From Eumeta japonica (taxonomy: Eukaryota > Arthropoda > Insecta > Lepidoptera > Psychidae): 64,000 nucleotides of DNA. The stretch covers positions 62,001 through 126,000 of the forward strand of contig BGZK01000701.1 of assembly GCA_005406025.1 (NCBI GenBank). Direction: 5' to 3'. Under the pieces are notes generated by a model. The model saw only the letters and a list, made by a program, of their open reading frames with translations, did no database searches and was not told the origin of the DNA. Position numbers and translations under genes: made by a program. Shown here in pieces: positions 10,126 to 23,034 of this stretch (its first letter is position 1; each line of letters begins with the position of its first letter).

Positions 10126-11519
10126 CTGAAAGCAAATAGAAATGTGATTAGTTTCAGCGTAACTCTTAATGGACGAAACCCGAAAATTCTGCTGAAAGAG
10201 TCGAATAAATGCTGCGCTTATCGAATATATGAAGAGGTTTGTAGCAGTAGACAATTTTATAGGATCAACAATTTGTGGAGGTTCTAAGCTGTAATAAAAA
10301 AAAATCGATAAGAGTTCACACTGCCCGATAATACTTGAGACACATAATATTTAAATGTCTGTTATATTGACCGAGCGTTTGGTGGCAGGCAGGTATCGCG
10401 CGATGCGACTTTTGATCGTGAAAGAATTGATCAATGAGTGATTTATGTAAGTCAATTGGTATCACTCGCTGGACGCGTCAGACATATTAATCCATCGGTG
10501 CTGGACATTGCATGTGTTGGTGAAGACGGTCGTTAATAGCCCTTAGCATAAGGGGCTTAAAATCCAAAACTCCTCGATCTGTACTAAAAAGGTTGAGGAG
10601 GGTATTCCCCTACAGTGACATAATACAACTCCGACACATTGATTGATTGTTAACTTCACAAATTCATTGCATAAAAATTAAGCGTGATTGTTATTTATTA
10701 TCATTAATGGTTGCGTTAATGCAATTAAGGCATTAAGCGCAAAATAATACTTTTATGCAAATGAAGAACAGCGCAATAACATTTCAATTTATGCAAAAGC
10801 ACAGACCAAAGCGCGATTGATCACTGCGCGTGTAACTAATTTATGTGAAACAGACTTGCATAAATGTATTATTAATTTTCATCAGAGATAATTTATTCTT
10901 CGACCTGTCAATTCAAGTCTATATATTATGCAGTTGGAGAATTGAGACAAATCATAACTCACTAATGTTTGATAGTTGTCGTCCTTATCTCTTTGCAGCT
11001 CAATAGAAAATAATATTTTAATTAAAATATATATTAACATATCGTATAATTTTTAATGCTTAAAACATTCTTTCAAAAGTAGTTCTGAAGACATTTTACC
11101 TTTTTTATTGTTTCTAATTACGAAAGATTTTAGCCAAATTTTTAGCCAGATATATTTTAGTCACGTATAATATTTATTACAAACCCGCTATAACTAAATA
11201 AAACGTAAGTTTTACTTCATTGAGTCTGGTGTCACATATATATTACTTTATGTCATATACTTTATGTAACATGTATTGTCTGTTTATAACAACAAGAAAG
11301 AACATAATTAAAATAGCTGTATTGCTTATTACACAAAAATAAATTTCACGGAATAAAAACTTTTATCAGAAATATCGTTGGCGTTCAGTGAACAATAAAG
11401 TGTGTGCATTCTGAAATTGATACATCTATTATTCAATACCGATATAATATTTGATTAGTTGTCATCCGTTTCTTTTAAATAATGCAACCCGCGTTTGATC
11501 GCTTTTTATAGAAAAAAGT

Positions 11520-11600
11520 GCGGATGAAATCCCGTGGAGACGGTTCCGTACTGTAAATCATAAATAAGTCCTCGGTGAAATTAAACAACACGTTTTTTAC
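11520..11600 (+). repeat. Dispersed repeat fragment paired with 49655-49745
   Basis: CGTGGAGACGGTTCCGTACTG followed by AAATCAT and CCTCGGTGAAATTAA is similar in order and spacing to the sequence at 49655-49745. The two are likely old copies of one non-coding element. The motif at 11960-12030 (CCAGTAGTTTTGAT followed by ACAGACAG) is another typical repeat end. Confidence 0.4.
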
Positions 11601-12119
11601 GTTGTACGTTTTCTATTTGCAACTATTTTGCGAATTTAAATATTTAGTATTTTCGTTTAGATTTTTTTTTAAACTATGGATGAGGCCCCTTATTTCGATT
11701 TTTTACAATACTTGAGGTTCTTCAGTTTGGGAGATAAAAGGGGAAGCTCTACGTATGTTTTCTCTAATATCGTTTAAATTATGTCACTTATAATTATGAA
11801 AGAAGAGTATTTGTGTTTCTTATTATAACGCCGTGCATTTGTGTTTCCTCTCATTGGCTTTTCAAAATTAATCCCCAAAATTTAAATTCGTTTGTTTGCA
11901 TTTGGGTCGTGTGATTCTGTAGACGGGCACATATATAGAGTTTAATAAAATTGAAACTTTTTCGTCCAGTAGTTTTGATAAAAGCCACGGCCTAGTAATA
12001 TACAGACAGTTAAAAGAGACAGGCAAATGCGAGAGTGATCTTAAAAGGGTTTCATTTTTTCTAATGAGAAATACATAACCTTGAAAAGGGTCTTAAAATT
12101 GCAAATTTTTCATTCTTTA

Positions 12120-12380
12120 CCAAGCGATTTGATATATAGCCACTTAGGTACTGTGCATCGCGCTTGAATGAGTGGGATAAACTGCTATGCTAATTAACTG
12201 ACCAGCCAATAGGAAGCACGAGCGCTTAGGCTAACTAGCTATTGTCCGGCGCACCCGCAAATATTCCGGAGGCGATCTGCCTTTGCGCCACATTCACGAA
12301 ATTCCATTTCGGCGGCTATGCAGCGCTTTATTTGAATATGGCGCTGTAAAATAGTTGCATTTAGAGTACTTGCATAGGCA
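12120..12380. promoter_or_regulatory. Moderately GC, repeat-free island
   Basis: This block has balanced composition and contains ACCAGCCAATAGG, GGCGCACCCGC and GGCGGCTATGCAGCGC. It has no coding frame or repeat signature and stands out from the AT-rich flanks. It could be a conserved regulatory element; this is inference from composition only. Confidence 0.25.
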
Positions 12381-12558
12381 GTGATCAAACTGAAATGGTA
12401 CGTACATTCTGGAATCGAGTAATGAAACTGGTAAAATTAGAAGGCAACAAATAAATTAATTTAGTACATTAAAATTTTTAAAGTCAACATTTCATAGTTA
12501 TAAATATTATAGACATGTGGGATTTATATCTATTATTGGCTACGTGAAATAATATGAA

Positions 12559-12559
<1 letters not shown>

Positions 12560-12598
<39 letters not shown>
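12560..12598. repeat. (TA)n microsatellite
   Basis: A nearly pure TA dinucleotide run of about 39 bases. Confidence 0.95.
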
Positions 12599-12602
<4 letters not shown>

Positions 12603-13119
12603 CAGGCTCAATAAAAAGCCATATGTATATATAGAGATAGAATATTGGAAAAATACAATATTGGCTCTGACATAATTTTAATTTAGTTGCAAAATTCTGG
12701 AGTGTTTTGCATTGTGACGTAAATAACTCAAGGACTCATGTAATTGCAAATAGAGATAACATGAAAGCATATCAATATCAGTGTGGTTTATGAATTACAG
12801 TCCCGTAGTACGGGACAAAACCGCGTGTGAGGTAGTGTTTATGTTGGAATGAAATAAGGTGGTCTTTGATATTAAAGGAAGTACCTACTGAGTCAGTATT
12901 GCTATTTTTTTACAGATTTTATTTACGTATAACAGGAGAAGTATATTAAATTAAATGAATATTAAATATGACAAACAAAAATATTTTTTAATGAATATAA
13001 ATTACATTTTTAATAACTTAAACTACATCATTACCGGTATCAAACATGATTGGTAATCGAAGGATCATGTGACATTGGAATAGACGAAGGAAGAGTCGGT
13101 AGGATGCGGACGATTATCA

Positions 13120-13210
13120 GCGCGCATTAGCGAGGGGAGAGGCGCGCGCGCCGGCCCCGCCGCAAATAAACGGGATGTGCTCCTTCGTATTGCCGATCAA
13201 TAATTCATTT
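13120..13210. promoter_or_regulatory. GC patch followed by AT homeodomain-like sites
   Basis: GGCGCGCGCGCCGGCCCC is followed by CAAATAAACGGG and GATCAATAATTCATTTCG. The pattern resembles the other islands. There is no coding potential. Confidence 0.35.
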
Positions 13211-14599
13211 CGACGCCGTCCAATTTTGTCTTAATGGAAAACCTGTTCAAATTGCATTTTGTAAGATATACGCGCCAGAGTGAGCATTCGCGTTTCCAGT
13301 ACCAAAGCGTGTAATGTAATAAGTTTAAAGTGTTTCACGTACCCAGTTAGAAGAATATCGTATACATATATTCCAAAAGTGTAGGAAGCAAATTGTTTGT
13401 AGGTATAGTTTAAAATTATTATTTTTTCATATAAGCTGATAAAATTGTACCGTGATCGTAATAAATCGAAACTATTTATTGTTTAACATTCATCTCACAT
13501 ACATATTTATTGTTTCCTGATTGGCAAGCAAGTTTTGTTGGCGGAAAGGTCAACTAAAAATAGATTTAGAATTGTAAGACCTTAATAAACATGACCTGAT
13601 ATATGCAATATTAAATTTAAATAGACTTTAGCAAAGATTCGCATTGAAATCTAAATTTGATTCTTTTATCAACATTGGTAATTCTCGTCTTTTAAATACT
13701 AAAATTTTGGATAGTAAATCATTCCCAAATACTTAGGCATTACGAGTTGTGCAATAAGATGCTATCGGCAACATTATATCAAAATCGTTCTCAAAAAATA
13801 TAATAACTTCTTAAAAATATTGCGCCAGCTAAGGATATGTTAGACGCGGCCGCGTCTCAGTTTTAAATTTGACATCATCTCGATTCAATATTTTACGTTA
13901 TGTAATTATGTTCTCACATGTGGGTATTGAGTTGGTTATGTTTTACAGCTTTTGTGTTCATCGCTCCCATCGGGGTATTTTTTTTTATTTACTTCGTTTT
14001 AACTACCAACTCTTCAAAAAGCATTTTAATAGATTTTTCAAAGCATTTTTCTTATTGGGAAATTTATTTCATTTAACATTTTTTAATGATTATTTAATTA
14101 AAATTCATCATTCATCTAGCTTTTACTCATGGCTTAAGATAATTAATTGCACATATAAGGCAAGAACGTCGCCTTTAATTTTATAAAAAGAAAGTGGAAA
14201 ACCAGTTTCGACCTCAATTTTTTCGGTGGGGCTATAATCAATATAGTAATATAAATATGGTAATATCAATACTACATTTATTGTTAGAGTGCACTCACTT
14301 TCGGATTCACATTTTCGCCAAACCGTCGATACTAAGTTCGTTTCTAAGACCCTTAAGTTTTCAGATTTTACCCGACTCACGACAAAAGGAAACAACGTAA
14401 GAAAAAAGTAACCTAAGTAGTTTTATTATGTAACTAAGAAAGTACTCAATAGATTTCTGTATAACTTTGCAGTATTGAAGAGTTACCCTGGAACATGCAC
14501 ATCAGTTCTATTTCGCTACTTGTATATAGATGACGATGAATTGCATAACTTCAAAAATAGTGCTTTGTGAGACCAAAAATATGAGCCATTGCAAATAAG

Positions 14600-14815
14600 A
14601 AAATACTGTCCGTATGTCTACAATATTTGAGGAGTTCCGCCGATATCTCATAGATCTGATCATCAGAATTTATACTTCTGCGACAGCAGTCCCGATTCAT
14701 AACGTGCTTTTTGATAAGCATAAGTTGCTCAACGACATCGAGAATTCCAGTGGTCAGAAACGGAAAAAGTCTAGGAATGCTATGTTACAAATAAAAAAAA
14801 AAAAACACGCGTAGC
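14600..14815 (+). repeat. Probable retroelement-derived remnant
   Basis: TTTGAGGAGTTCCGCCGATATCTC with CTGATCATCAGAA and GTCCCGATTCATAACGTGCT resembles a repeated lepidopteran motif ('AGGAGTTCC...GATCATCAGAA'). It ends in a long A run (14790-14803), as expected for a retroposed 3' end. The open frame (14614-14814) is probably incidental. Confidence 0.35.
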
Positions 14816-15299
14816 ACTCGGGGACTGTTGCGGTAAAGCTATTTCATAGTATTTTATATCAACTTATGCAATAATAATTATTTATTTATTTTATTTATGC
14901 AGTATTTTTTTCCTTTGTTTTTTTTTTCTTTGATATTAATTCAAGTTATACTTTTTGAGCGTGATGACCGATAAGAAAACAATTTTTTTTCTTTTATTAA
15001 ATAAATGACAAGTGAATACTATTCAAAATATTTTTATTATCTTACAATACATGTAGGTTATTTAGGATATTTATCATTGAATATATAATTTAATAAATGC
15101 ACTTTGTTTATTCATATTTAAAACACTTTGTACACAAATTATACGAGTACAGATATTCACTGTTGTACATAGATGATAAATACCTACACACCTATATACT
15201 TTCTCACAAACAACTGATTACGTATTCGTCCGATTTCGAAGCAGCTCGTCTCGATTCGTGCGAGCTTCGTAGAGTCGTACCATGAAGTAAATACAAAGA

Positions 15300-15400
15300 G
15301 GAGGTGTCCTAACGCCGAAACTCTAAGCAGGCATGAGTCACCAGATTACGGGGCGAAGAGGGGGATTACGCATGCGCAGTAACGCCGATACAACCAATGC
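15300..15400. promoter_or_regulatory. Candidate regulatory segment with NRF1-like palindrome
   Basis: It contains TTACGCATGCGCAGTAA (15366-15382), close to the NRF1/Ewg consensus TGCGCATGCGCA. It sits in a GC-moderate block between AT-rich stretches, with no gene recognised beside it. Confidence 0.25.
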
Positions 15401-16079
15401 CACCTAGAAGCGAGTTGCTGAATTAATAAGACAAGCGTGATATTTCAAAAAGTCATTAAAAGTTCTGCTATTCATCGTTAGATGGCAAAAGTAAAAAGTA
15501 TCACCGCTGTGCCGGTCGGAATGGGGGTGTTAGGTTATTTTCGTTACGGAATTTCTGGATTCGGTCTCCACGCTCAAGGTCCGCGATAGAAGCTATGCAA
15601 TAGCTTAAAAAAACCGAAATCAGATAATGAATTATGAATTTCTATGATAATATTAAAAAAAAACTATAGTTGTATTAAAAATCTTCTGTTTTGGACGTCG
15701 GTTAAAGCGCAACATCGAATTTGTCTCACGTGCTGAAGAGAATGCACAAACAACGTATGTTCCCTTCATAGTACAAAAAAATGAAAGAAATTAAACAAAT
15801 TGAATCTATATTACTTTTTCGGGTTTACTTTCATGGTGAATTGGTGTAAAATTGAAGATAATTATAACCTGTGGACGTAGATGATTATGACACACCATAG
15901 AGATATTTAGGTCGGCTATTAGTATATAATGAGTCAATGAGTGACATTAACACCGGACATCGATTCGTGCCAACTAAATAATGCAAATCAGTCGATGGCG
16001 AGACGCACGGCTTCGGACAGGGCGAAATATTAAGTAGCGGAAATTTCCCATCGCATCTGGAATTGTCTGTGGTCGTTTA

Positions 16080-16270
16080 ACAGATCGCGGCGTACGGGCC
16101 GTTCGATCGGGCGCACGCGCACGGTCGGCTCGTGGCGTCGCGCCCCGTCCAGCGGTGTACCGAAGCTATGTTGTCAGCTGTGCGCCATGGTTACGCGGCG
16201 TCCTCGCCCCGCTGGCCACTGTCCATGCCCATTAGTGAACTGCAGCGCCCGAATTTAGCCCGACGTCAAT
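16080..16270. promoter_or_regulatory. GC-rich patch
   Basis: A dense run of CpG (for example CGGCGTACGGGCCGTTCGATCG) extends to GCAGCGCCCGAATTTAGCCC. No supported exon or repeat was seen; it may be a regulatory island. Confidence 0.35.
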
Positions 16271-16779
16271 CGATAACGCCTACTCGGAATTAAAAGTTTT
16301 GACATTCACTAATATAGGGCTCTATATTTAAAGTGGAGTCCGAAAATAGTTTTTTTTTTAGTCATTGTTCTGTTATGCGTACTAGAGCTACCGCGTGTAG
16401 TATTGATGTCTAATAATATCGAAGACGTAAATCGGCAATACATGGTGGAATTATGGTATATAATTGTGAAAATGAGGAGACGGAAGAGACATATTCGCAT
16501 TATTGTAATGACTGTTATTTTCATTAAAAATGGCCTACTGAATCCAGTAGCATAACATCGTTGATTTTGTAAAATACAAAATTTTCATGTAATTTTTAAA
16601 ACGAGTTCCTCCTAATTAAACAGCTGTTGTGTTCCTTAGTTAATAAAAAATCATCACTAATTGAAATCCATCGACAATGTATCAGCAGTTAATCCTGTAA
16701 TTAGAGCTTTGAGCCGATAGAGATTATCTGTTTTTTTATGGCCCCTCTTTTTGTTCGACTATTCAGTAGTAAATCGTAT

Positions 16780-17065
16780 CTGATCCGTTCCCCGTTCGAG
16801 CCGACGTCGTTATCGCAGCGCCGACGGCGGAGCGAACGGAAAAAACAAACGCCCGTCCGCCGAAACGTTGTCCTGCGAGTAAACAGTCATTAGTGGCGCG
16901 GCGACGCATTAGCGAGTAATCGTGATAAATTATTCGTACGCTAAAGTGAGATACAAATCTACACATGTAGACGTAAACAGCGCGGGCGCTCGCGTGCGCG
17001 CCGTTCGGTATGTCATCGCTAAGTGGCCGCGGCGCCGGCACGCGACCGGCCCGGCTTCGTACGTG
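16780..17065. promoter_or_regulatory. GC-rich double patch
   Basis: CpG-dense blocks at 16785-16915 and 16975-17065 flank an AT core with GATAAATTATTCGTACG. Antiparallel open frames here (16763-17041 minus, 16922-17155 plus) overlap each other and match nothing known; composition explains them. Confidence 0.35.
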
Positions 17066-17599
17066 ACGAACGAACGAGATGTTTCATTTTATAACCACCT
17101 TTTTTTTTGTCGCGTAGTTATGTTAATTTGCTGGCCTGTAACCGGTAACAGTTAACACATGTTGAGTTGTGGCAAACACGTAACTCTCATTTCAGAGCGG
17201 TCAATTATAATGTATTGAAAGGGGCGGACCCTGAATTTATGGGACCTTGGGGAACACTACTGGAGCACCTACCTAATCCTACCCATGGAGCACCTACCTA
17301 ATCAATGACATTGATTGCTATTTTGTCGAAAAACATTTTTTATAGTAATGCATACGGTATATTTTTTTACATGGTGAAACCTCATGGATACTCGGGACCT
17401 AGGGATGGTCAATCAAGTTATATCGAACTCCTACCGACTAAAACCCCATGACATCTTTTTCGTAATTTTGTGCAGGGGCCTCGGGTACGCTTGCGCATTC
17501 ATCCGCTATCCCTGGGGCGTTACATTTTTCTGTTTAACTGTAACTTGTGAACTGTGAAACGTGTGAAGCGTGTGGAAAAACGCATATTTCTTTCCCTTG

Positions 17600-17962
17600 A
17601 AAGAATGACAGACTTCCCCAAGTCCACCACCTTCGGGCATAAATTAAGGGGGAGGCTGGAGGAGCGCATACGCATTTCTCGTTCGCTCAGTACGTCGGCG
17701 GCGGGTTTCAAGCATAGAGCTATCTTCACGCTTTCGTTTAACACTTCCTTCTGCGCCACAATTATTTCGTAGAAGATTTGTACCATCTCCTATGATTCCT
17801 CGTTACAGATCATCCTTCTTACATGAGTCGGCAACGAGAGGTCATCCCTCACTACGGCCGTCAGGGCCGCGAGTTGCTTTGCCCAGGCAGAACATGCCTC
17901 CAGTGTGTGGTGAAATGCATAATGTATGAATAAAAATCTGAGAAACGGTTGACAATTTCGAT
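17600..17962 (-). mobile_element. R1-like LINE C-terminal relic
   Basis: The minus-strand frame reads HHTLEACSAWAKQLAALTAVV, then DDLSLPTHVRRM, a stop where the family usually has W (TAG for TGG, near 17790), then EMVQIFYEIIVAQKEVLNE. This is the C-terminal end of R1-clade-like ORF2 proteins, which carry an H-T-L-x-x-C-x-A-W motif, D-L-S-L-P and a Q-K-E-A-type tail. Only the end remains, interrupted by a stop and with no tail or upstream RT, so it is an old 5'-truncated copy. It is less eroded than the mariner relic. Confidence 0.7.
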
Positions 17963-18704
17963 CAGTCAATCCATTCAAAAGTTATGTGAGGATTTTAAAA
18001 CATTAAGATTAGATAAATAATTAGATAATTGATTTTAAAAATACGAACTAAAAACAATAATTTTCCAATGTTTAATATTTTTCAGCATTAAGTTAAAAAT
18101 ATGACCATAAAATGTTTAGTATATATAATATGACTACATATTTTACACACAGACAGACAACTAACAATAGTAAAACATTATTGTAATTTATTTTGCAAGT
18201 TTGCCAACGATTTAATGAGTTATGTATAGTTCTGTTACATAAATTATAAATACAAGCTTTCAACATTTTTATGCTTTAGATTTATATGATTATTATATTG
18301 AAAATCCTTTGTTTAATCACAATTTATGGGAGAAACTAATAAATGTTTTTGTCGATTGTTCGTCATTGTTATCCTACATTTGTTTCTTATATATGACACC
18401 TGGAGAAAAAGCGTTCCACTTCACAGCTTGGATAGACAACATTAAAAAAAAATCTCTAAGATAGTACAGCAATTTCGGAAAACATCAAAGAAATTTTCTT
18501 ATTATCTCTTAATAGGGGCGTTCACGAGTCGATCAAACTCAGGGTTGTCAACCTTATATTACAATCCTGTCGTGATATTAAAATCAGAACATAAAAAAAA
18601 ACAAAATAAACAAAAATGAACTGTCGAAGGAATTCTTTGGGATTGGAACTTGCACAATTGTCCCGCAAGCGTTGCAGGACAAATATAGAACTTCTACTCC
18701 CAAA

Positions 18705-18919
18705 GTTACATGTATGGTGCGCCTTTCCTAGAAATATTTATTTTTGTTATTTAACTACCAAACTAAGTAGCGGTTTATACAAGACACCTACACTATAAAT
18801 TTCATCAATGAGCGTCATGTAGTTTTTGAATAAAGTGCCTGTGACATACGGACGGGCATGTGGGAGCTAACGAAAAAATAAGGGTTCATTTATGCCATTT
18901 TGGCTCGTAAGCTTAAAAA
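18705..18919 (+). repeat. Dispersed 'AGGGTTCCG' element, 3' part
   Basis: GTTACATGTATGGTGCGCC, then CTAGAAATATTTATTTTTGT and TGACATACGGACGGGC, ending in GCCATTTTGGCTCGTAAG, matches 47278-47471 throughout. The 5' part of the element is absent here. Confidence 0.75.
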
Positions 18920-19823
18920 GGACAACTTTAAGCACTCGAGATCGATGAGCTTGCACTAATAAATTGATAGATATCGGTGAATTAAAAAAGGTATACAAAG
19001 AACGTATCATGGAGAAATCTAGTCTTTGCCTACTTTCCTAGGAAATAGGAATGAGTTTATAATATTACAGTGTATATTATGTCTTTCATATTACCCGGTA
19101 AATGCAAATTTTTGAGAAAATTCTAATAAGTTTCATCAAAAGCCTATGACATTACAATAAATATTTTTACAAAGAAAATATGTGAATAACTTTTATTTTT
19201 AATTTTTTAAGCTGACTATGTTAGTTCTAATATGGAATTGCCAGAAATGGTAAACTTGGAATGTATCCACGTTTCGGAATTTTGCACCCAACATGACATT
19301 GCGAGCCCATCGCTGTGTAAAGGTTTGACAGAGAACAGATGTGGCTTTTCTGTTTTTGTTGATGGTTACGTTATATTATTTTATAGAAATAGTATCCCAA
19401 CAAAAACATAAAATTTACAAAAATGCCATTCTCGCAACGCAATATTTTCACCGCAAAAAGTTGTGAGATTTCAAGTCAGTTATTTTAGTTAGTGTCTATA
19501 GAAGGAACTATTTAAGTCGTTTTTCATTAATTTTTACCTATTATCCATATTAATGAAAATTTCATTAATAATATGAAATAAATATAAAGACTTGGCAATC
19601 TCACGGCAACACAGTAACATATTAGATAGATGTTTTGAGCGCTTTATTTGTGTTTGTTTACATGTTGTATAAATTAGGCCTGTTCGAAATATATTTATTT
19701 TTAAGTCTTTTAATTACCTACTAGATTTTTAATACGTGATTATTTTGCTCCTTTGCAGTTTTAATCACAGAAAAGTTATAGGAGGCACAAATATGCTCTG
19801 AAAAGCTTCACGAAAAAGACATG

Positions 19824-20580
19824 CGGTTGTGCTTTGTTAGTTTGCTTTTGTTCGATTTGACGGGGCACTATCGTGCGCTTAGGTTGAAGTTCCTGGAACT
19901 TTCAGTTTTTATATCCTTTATAGCCTAAATACTAACCGAATTTAAAAATTAAAGTTTTTGTGTCTACTAAAAGTACTCTAGCATTTTGATGATCGGTAAA
20001 TGAGCAATGTGTCAATGACAAAAATAATGAAATTCGACTGGCACTAGTTCACAAACTATAAATACGTATATACGGTAAGGGATTTGCAAATACAGCTGTC
20101 ATAGAATGCTCTCTTTGTTTGTTTGTTTTTATTCGATTGGGCAGAGACATTTCTGTGCTCCTCAGATCTTGGTTACTGAAAGTTCAGGCTTTATTTTTTA
20201 TCCACATCAAAATTACAATGGGTTTGAGAAAAGTATGATACGGCTATGCTTTTTTTGTTTGTTTGCTTTTGTTGGACTGGGCCGGGCAACTTCCATGCTC
20301 TTCAGATCTTGGTCAATGAAAAATCAGATTTTTAGATTTACCCATAATGAAATTACAGTGGTTTGGAAAAAGGATAGTACGGCTGTGCTTTGTTTGTTTG
20401 CTTTTATTGGACTGGGCAGGGGCACTTCCATGTTCCTCAGATCTTGGTCACTGGAAGTTCAGGCTTTTAGATTTGCCCACAACGAAATTACAGGGGTTCG
20501 AGAAAAGAATGGTACGGCTGTGCTTTACTTAGTTGCTTTTACTCGAGTTGACGGATTCCACACGATGGGCATTCGGATTT
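19824..20580 (+). repeat. Minisatellite, period about 135-140 bp
   Basis: The clear units start near 20101, 20241, 20380 and 20515, each with GTACGGCTGTGCTTTGTTTG (variants), TTGGACTGGGC, CTCAGATCTTGGTCA, TCAGGCTTTTAGATT and GAAATTACAG. A diverged unit starts at 19824; the interval 19960-20100 would hold one more, badly eroded. Because the units lack in-frame stops in one phase, a 158-codon frame (20106-20582) runs through the array. It is most likely non-coding, though translation cannot be excluded. Confidence 0.85.
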
Positions 20581-20589
20581 GATTAATAT

Positions 20590-22220
20590 TTAAATGTAGT
20601 TTTTTTTTTTGCAAAATAGCAATCCATTGATGAAAATGATCCTTGTATTATTAATTATTCCGATTCCAAAAACAGTTCTAAAGTGACCATTGTTGTTGTT
20701 ATTGTTCGAGAAGAATATATTTCGTTCAACTTGATGTAGGTAGCTAATGAAAGAAATTTACCAATTTAACATAACATCCATTGATTGTAACATCTGGATT
20801 AGTTGATCATTTCATTGTCATAGATAGTTCAACAAAATTAAAATAAATGTAGATTCAAGTGCAAATAATTAAACTATCATGGCTAAAGTGAAAGCAAGAG
20901 CAATACATAACCGTTTTCATTATGAAAATGAAATGAGATGACAAACAAGAAGATATTCTTGCTGTTTACTAATAGTTGTGTTGTACAAACAGAATTATTC
21001 CCTTATGATAATAATAAACGAATCTATGATCAGCTCCTTTACTATTTTACGAACATACAGATACTGAAAAAATTCCCGTAAAGTTGAGGGTGCTCGACAG
21101 CACTAATGCCGTACATGTAGCGAATAACATAATTAACATGAGACATTTTACAATTGATCAATATAAAATGGAGAATGATGCAAATGTAAAACTATGATGC
21201 CTATTGAAAGTCCTGAAATGTCTTATACTTTGCAACTACTAGTGGAGTCTCAGTGCTGCCAAAATTACTTTTTCCTTTTCGACAGTTGGTCGACCTCTGT
21301 ATGTATTTACTTTTAAATGCATGCACTTCTAAAAAATCACTTTTACTTTCTATTTGAACACCATTACTCGATTTGTTATTTTCACGTGTTTAGTCTTTTT
21401 TAATTTATCACGTACTTTGGTGCTATTATCTTTCTTTCGGTAATGTTGCATTAAAATTCTTGAACATTTTCACTTAATATTTTTTAGTAACACAGAATAA
21501 ATTGTAAAAAATTAAAATTTAGATTTTCTTCAAAATGACGATTTGATACTTATTGTCTTTACTTGTTGAAATGGACTGTATAACTAAAATATTCAGTACT
21601 CTTGTTTTGTGTGCATTGTATTTTGTACGTTTGTTTAATTTTTCCGGTGAAGACTATTCTAAATTTTAAATAAAATGTTCAAAGTGAAGTTATATCCATA
21701 AGCACCATCAAACGATTTAATTATCTTTGCAATACAAAGTTTAAAAATATTGGTTTTATTGTTTTCATCTATTTCATAAAATCTACAAATGGGAGACCCA
21801 AAAATCGAAATTAATACGTAGGAATAATTGCTTATAAAAACGGATTATAATTGTCAAAAGATATTCATATGCCCCGAAGAGATATAAGAATTGTATCAAA
21901 AAAAAATTGTAGTTCAATGGCATTTAAATTTACCACAAAAAATACATATACTACATTTCCACTGTTTTGGACACTACAGGCAAAAAAAAGAATTTCTAAA
22001 AAGGCGTTTTTTTTTTTAATCTTTATCTTTTCGATTATGCGCTGAAAATCGAGTAGTTAGTAGACATATAATTCAAATAGGATAACATTCAAATAATACG
22101 TACCGCAACATTACCGTGAAAAACGAATGTCGAATTAAACATTGATCCTCATTTGATAATAGGTACATCATCTGCCATGGTGCGGGGTTCACTCTATTTA
22201 AAAAACATAATAATAAAATA
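20590..22220. other. AT-rich non-coding stretch
   Basis: I see no repeat family, RNA gene or coding exon. The small open frame at 21851-22045 is very AT-rich with long A and T runs and is not convincing. Confidence 0.6.
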
Positions 22221-22224
22221 GTTT

Positions 22225-22365
22225 CAGGTCCTCGACGCGTATTGGCCCGAATACGTTATAAGGATATATCCATGCAAATTAAACGTTTATTTAATATAAC
22301 AGTGCCCCGGGGCCAGGCTGCCGAGGGGCCGCGAGGCCGGGGAAGCGTGCGATGCGAAATAAAGT
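22225..22365. promoter_or_regulatory. GC patch with octamer and homeodomain-like core
   Basis: CTCGACGCGTATTGGCCCG, then CCATGCAAATTAAACG (ATGCAAAT octamer at 22272-22279), then CCCCGGGGCC and GCCGAGGGGCCGCGAGGCCG. The AT core between GC flanks resembles a POU/homeodomain-type regulatory element; this is inference. Confidence 0.4.
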
Positions 22366-23034
22366 AAATTTAACAAATACGAGTTTCATGTTTTTTCTAA
22401 GTATTAAATCGAAAGGATTCGCACAAACATGTATGAAAATTATGTAAAACAAATCTGTACTCAAAGAAGGTCACATATAGACTATAATAACGTATCGATA
22501 TCGTTTTCTTTGGGAATTTTTATTCATAAAACATAATAAACAGACATAGCGTACAATAATACGTAATACTTCATACATTCTTAGAGTAATACAACTGTTT
22601 TAAGAACATAATTTGTCTATTGTTCTAGATACACAAAGTACTCGATTATGTGTTGATTATACAGTAAATGAAAATTTTTGATTACCCTATAGGAATTACG
22701 TTAGTATTACAAAGGCATCCAAATAAACGCATCAAGTGAAACATTTTGAAATTGGTTATTATTACATTTTGAACTATCCGTTTACTTTTTTTTTCTATCC
22801 GTATTAAAGGAATATTAAAAATGGATCTTGCAATATGGATATCCTATATGTGTTGTTGTGGATTCAGTCGAGTTGACTTTCGGCAGTCCTTTGAAAATTT
22901 TGTAAGTTATTCAATCGACAATGTATCTAACCCCGAACTTAAGAAAAACTTCGGACATAAACTCCAATAGGCATTTACCCCTTTTATCCCCCCAAAGGCG
23001 AAGGAAAGTAACGGCAGCTATCAACTTGGATGTC

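Noticed and set aside
10072..10254. 60-aa frame containing the CELF exon treated as one ORF
   Set aside because: The part upstream of the acceptor is intron read-through; only 10076-10125 is exon-like.
20106..20582. 158-aa open frame
   Set aside because: It is produced by a tandem repeat without stops in one phase; there is no homology and no splice or start context.
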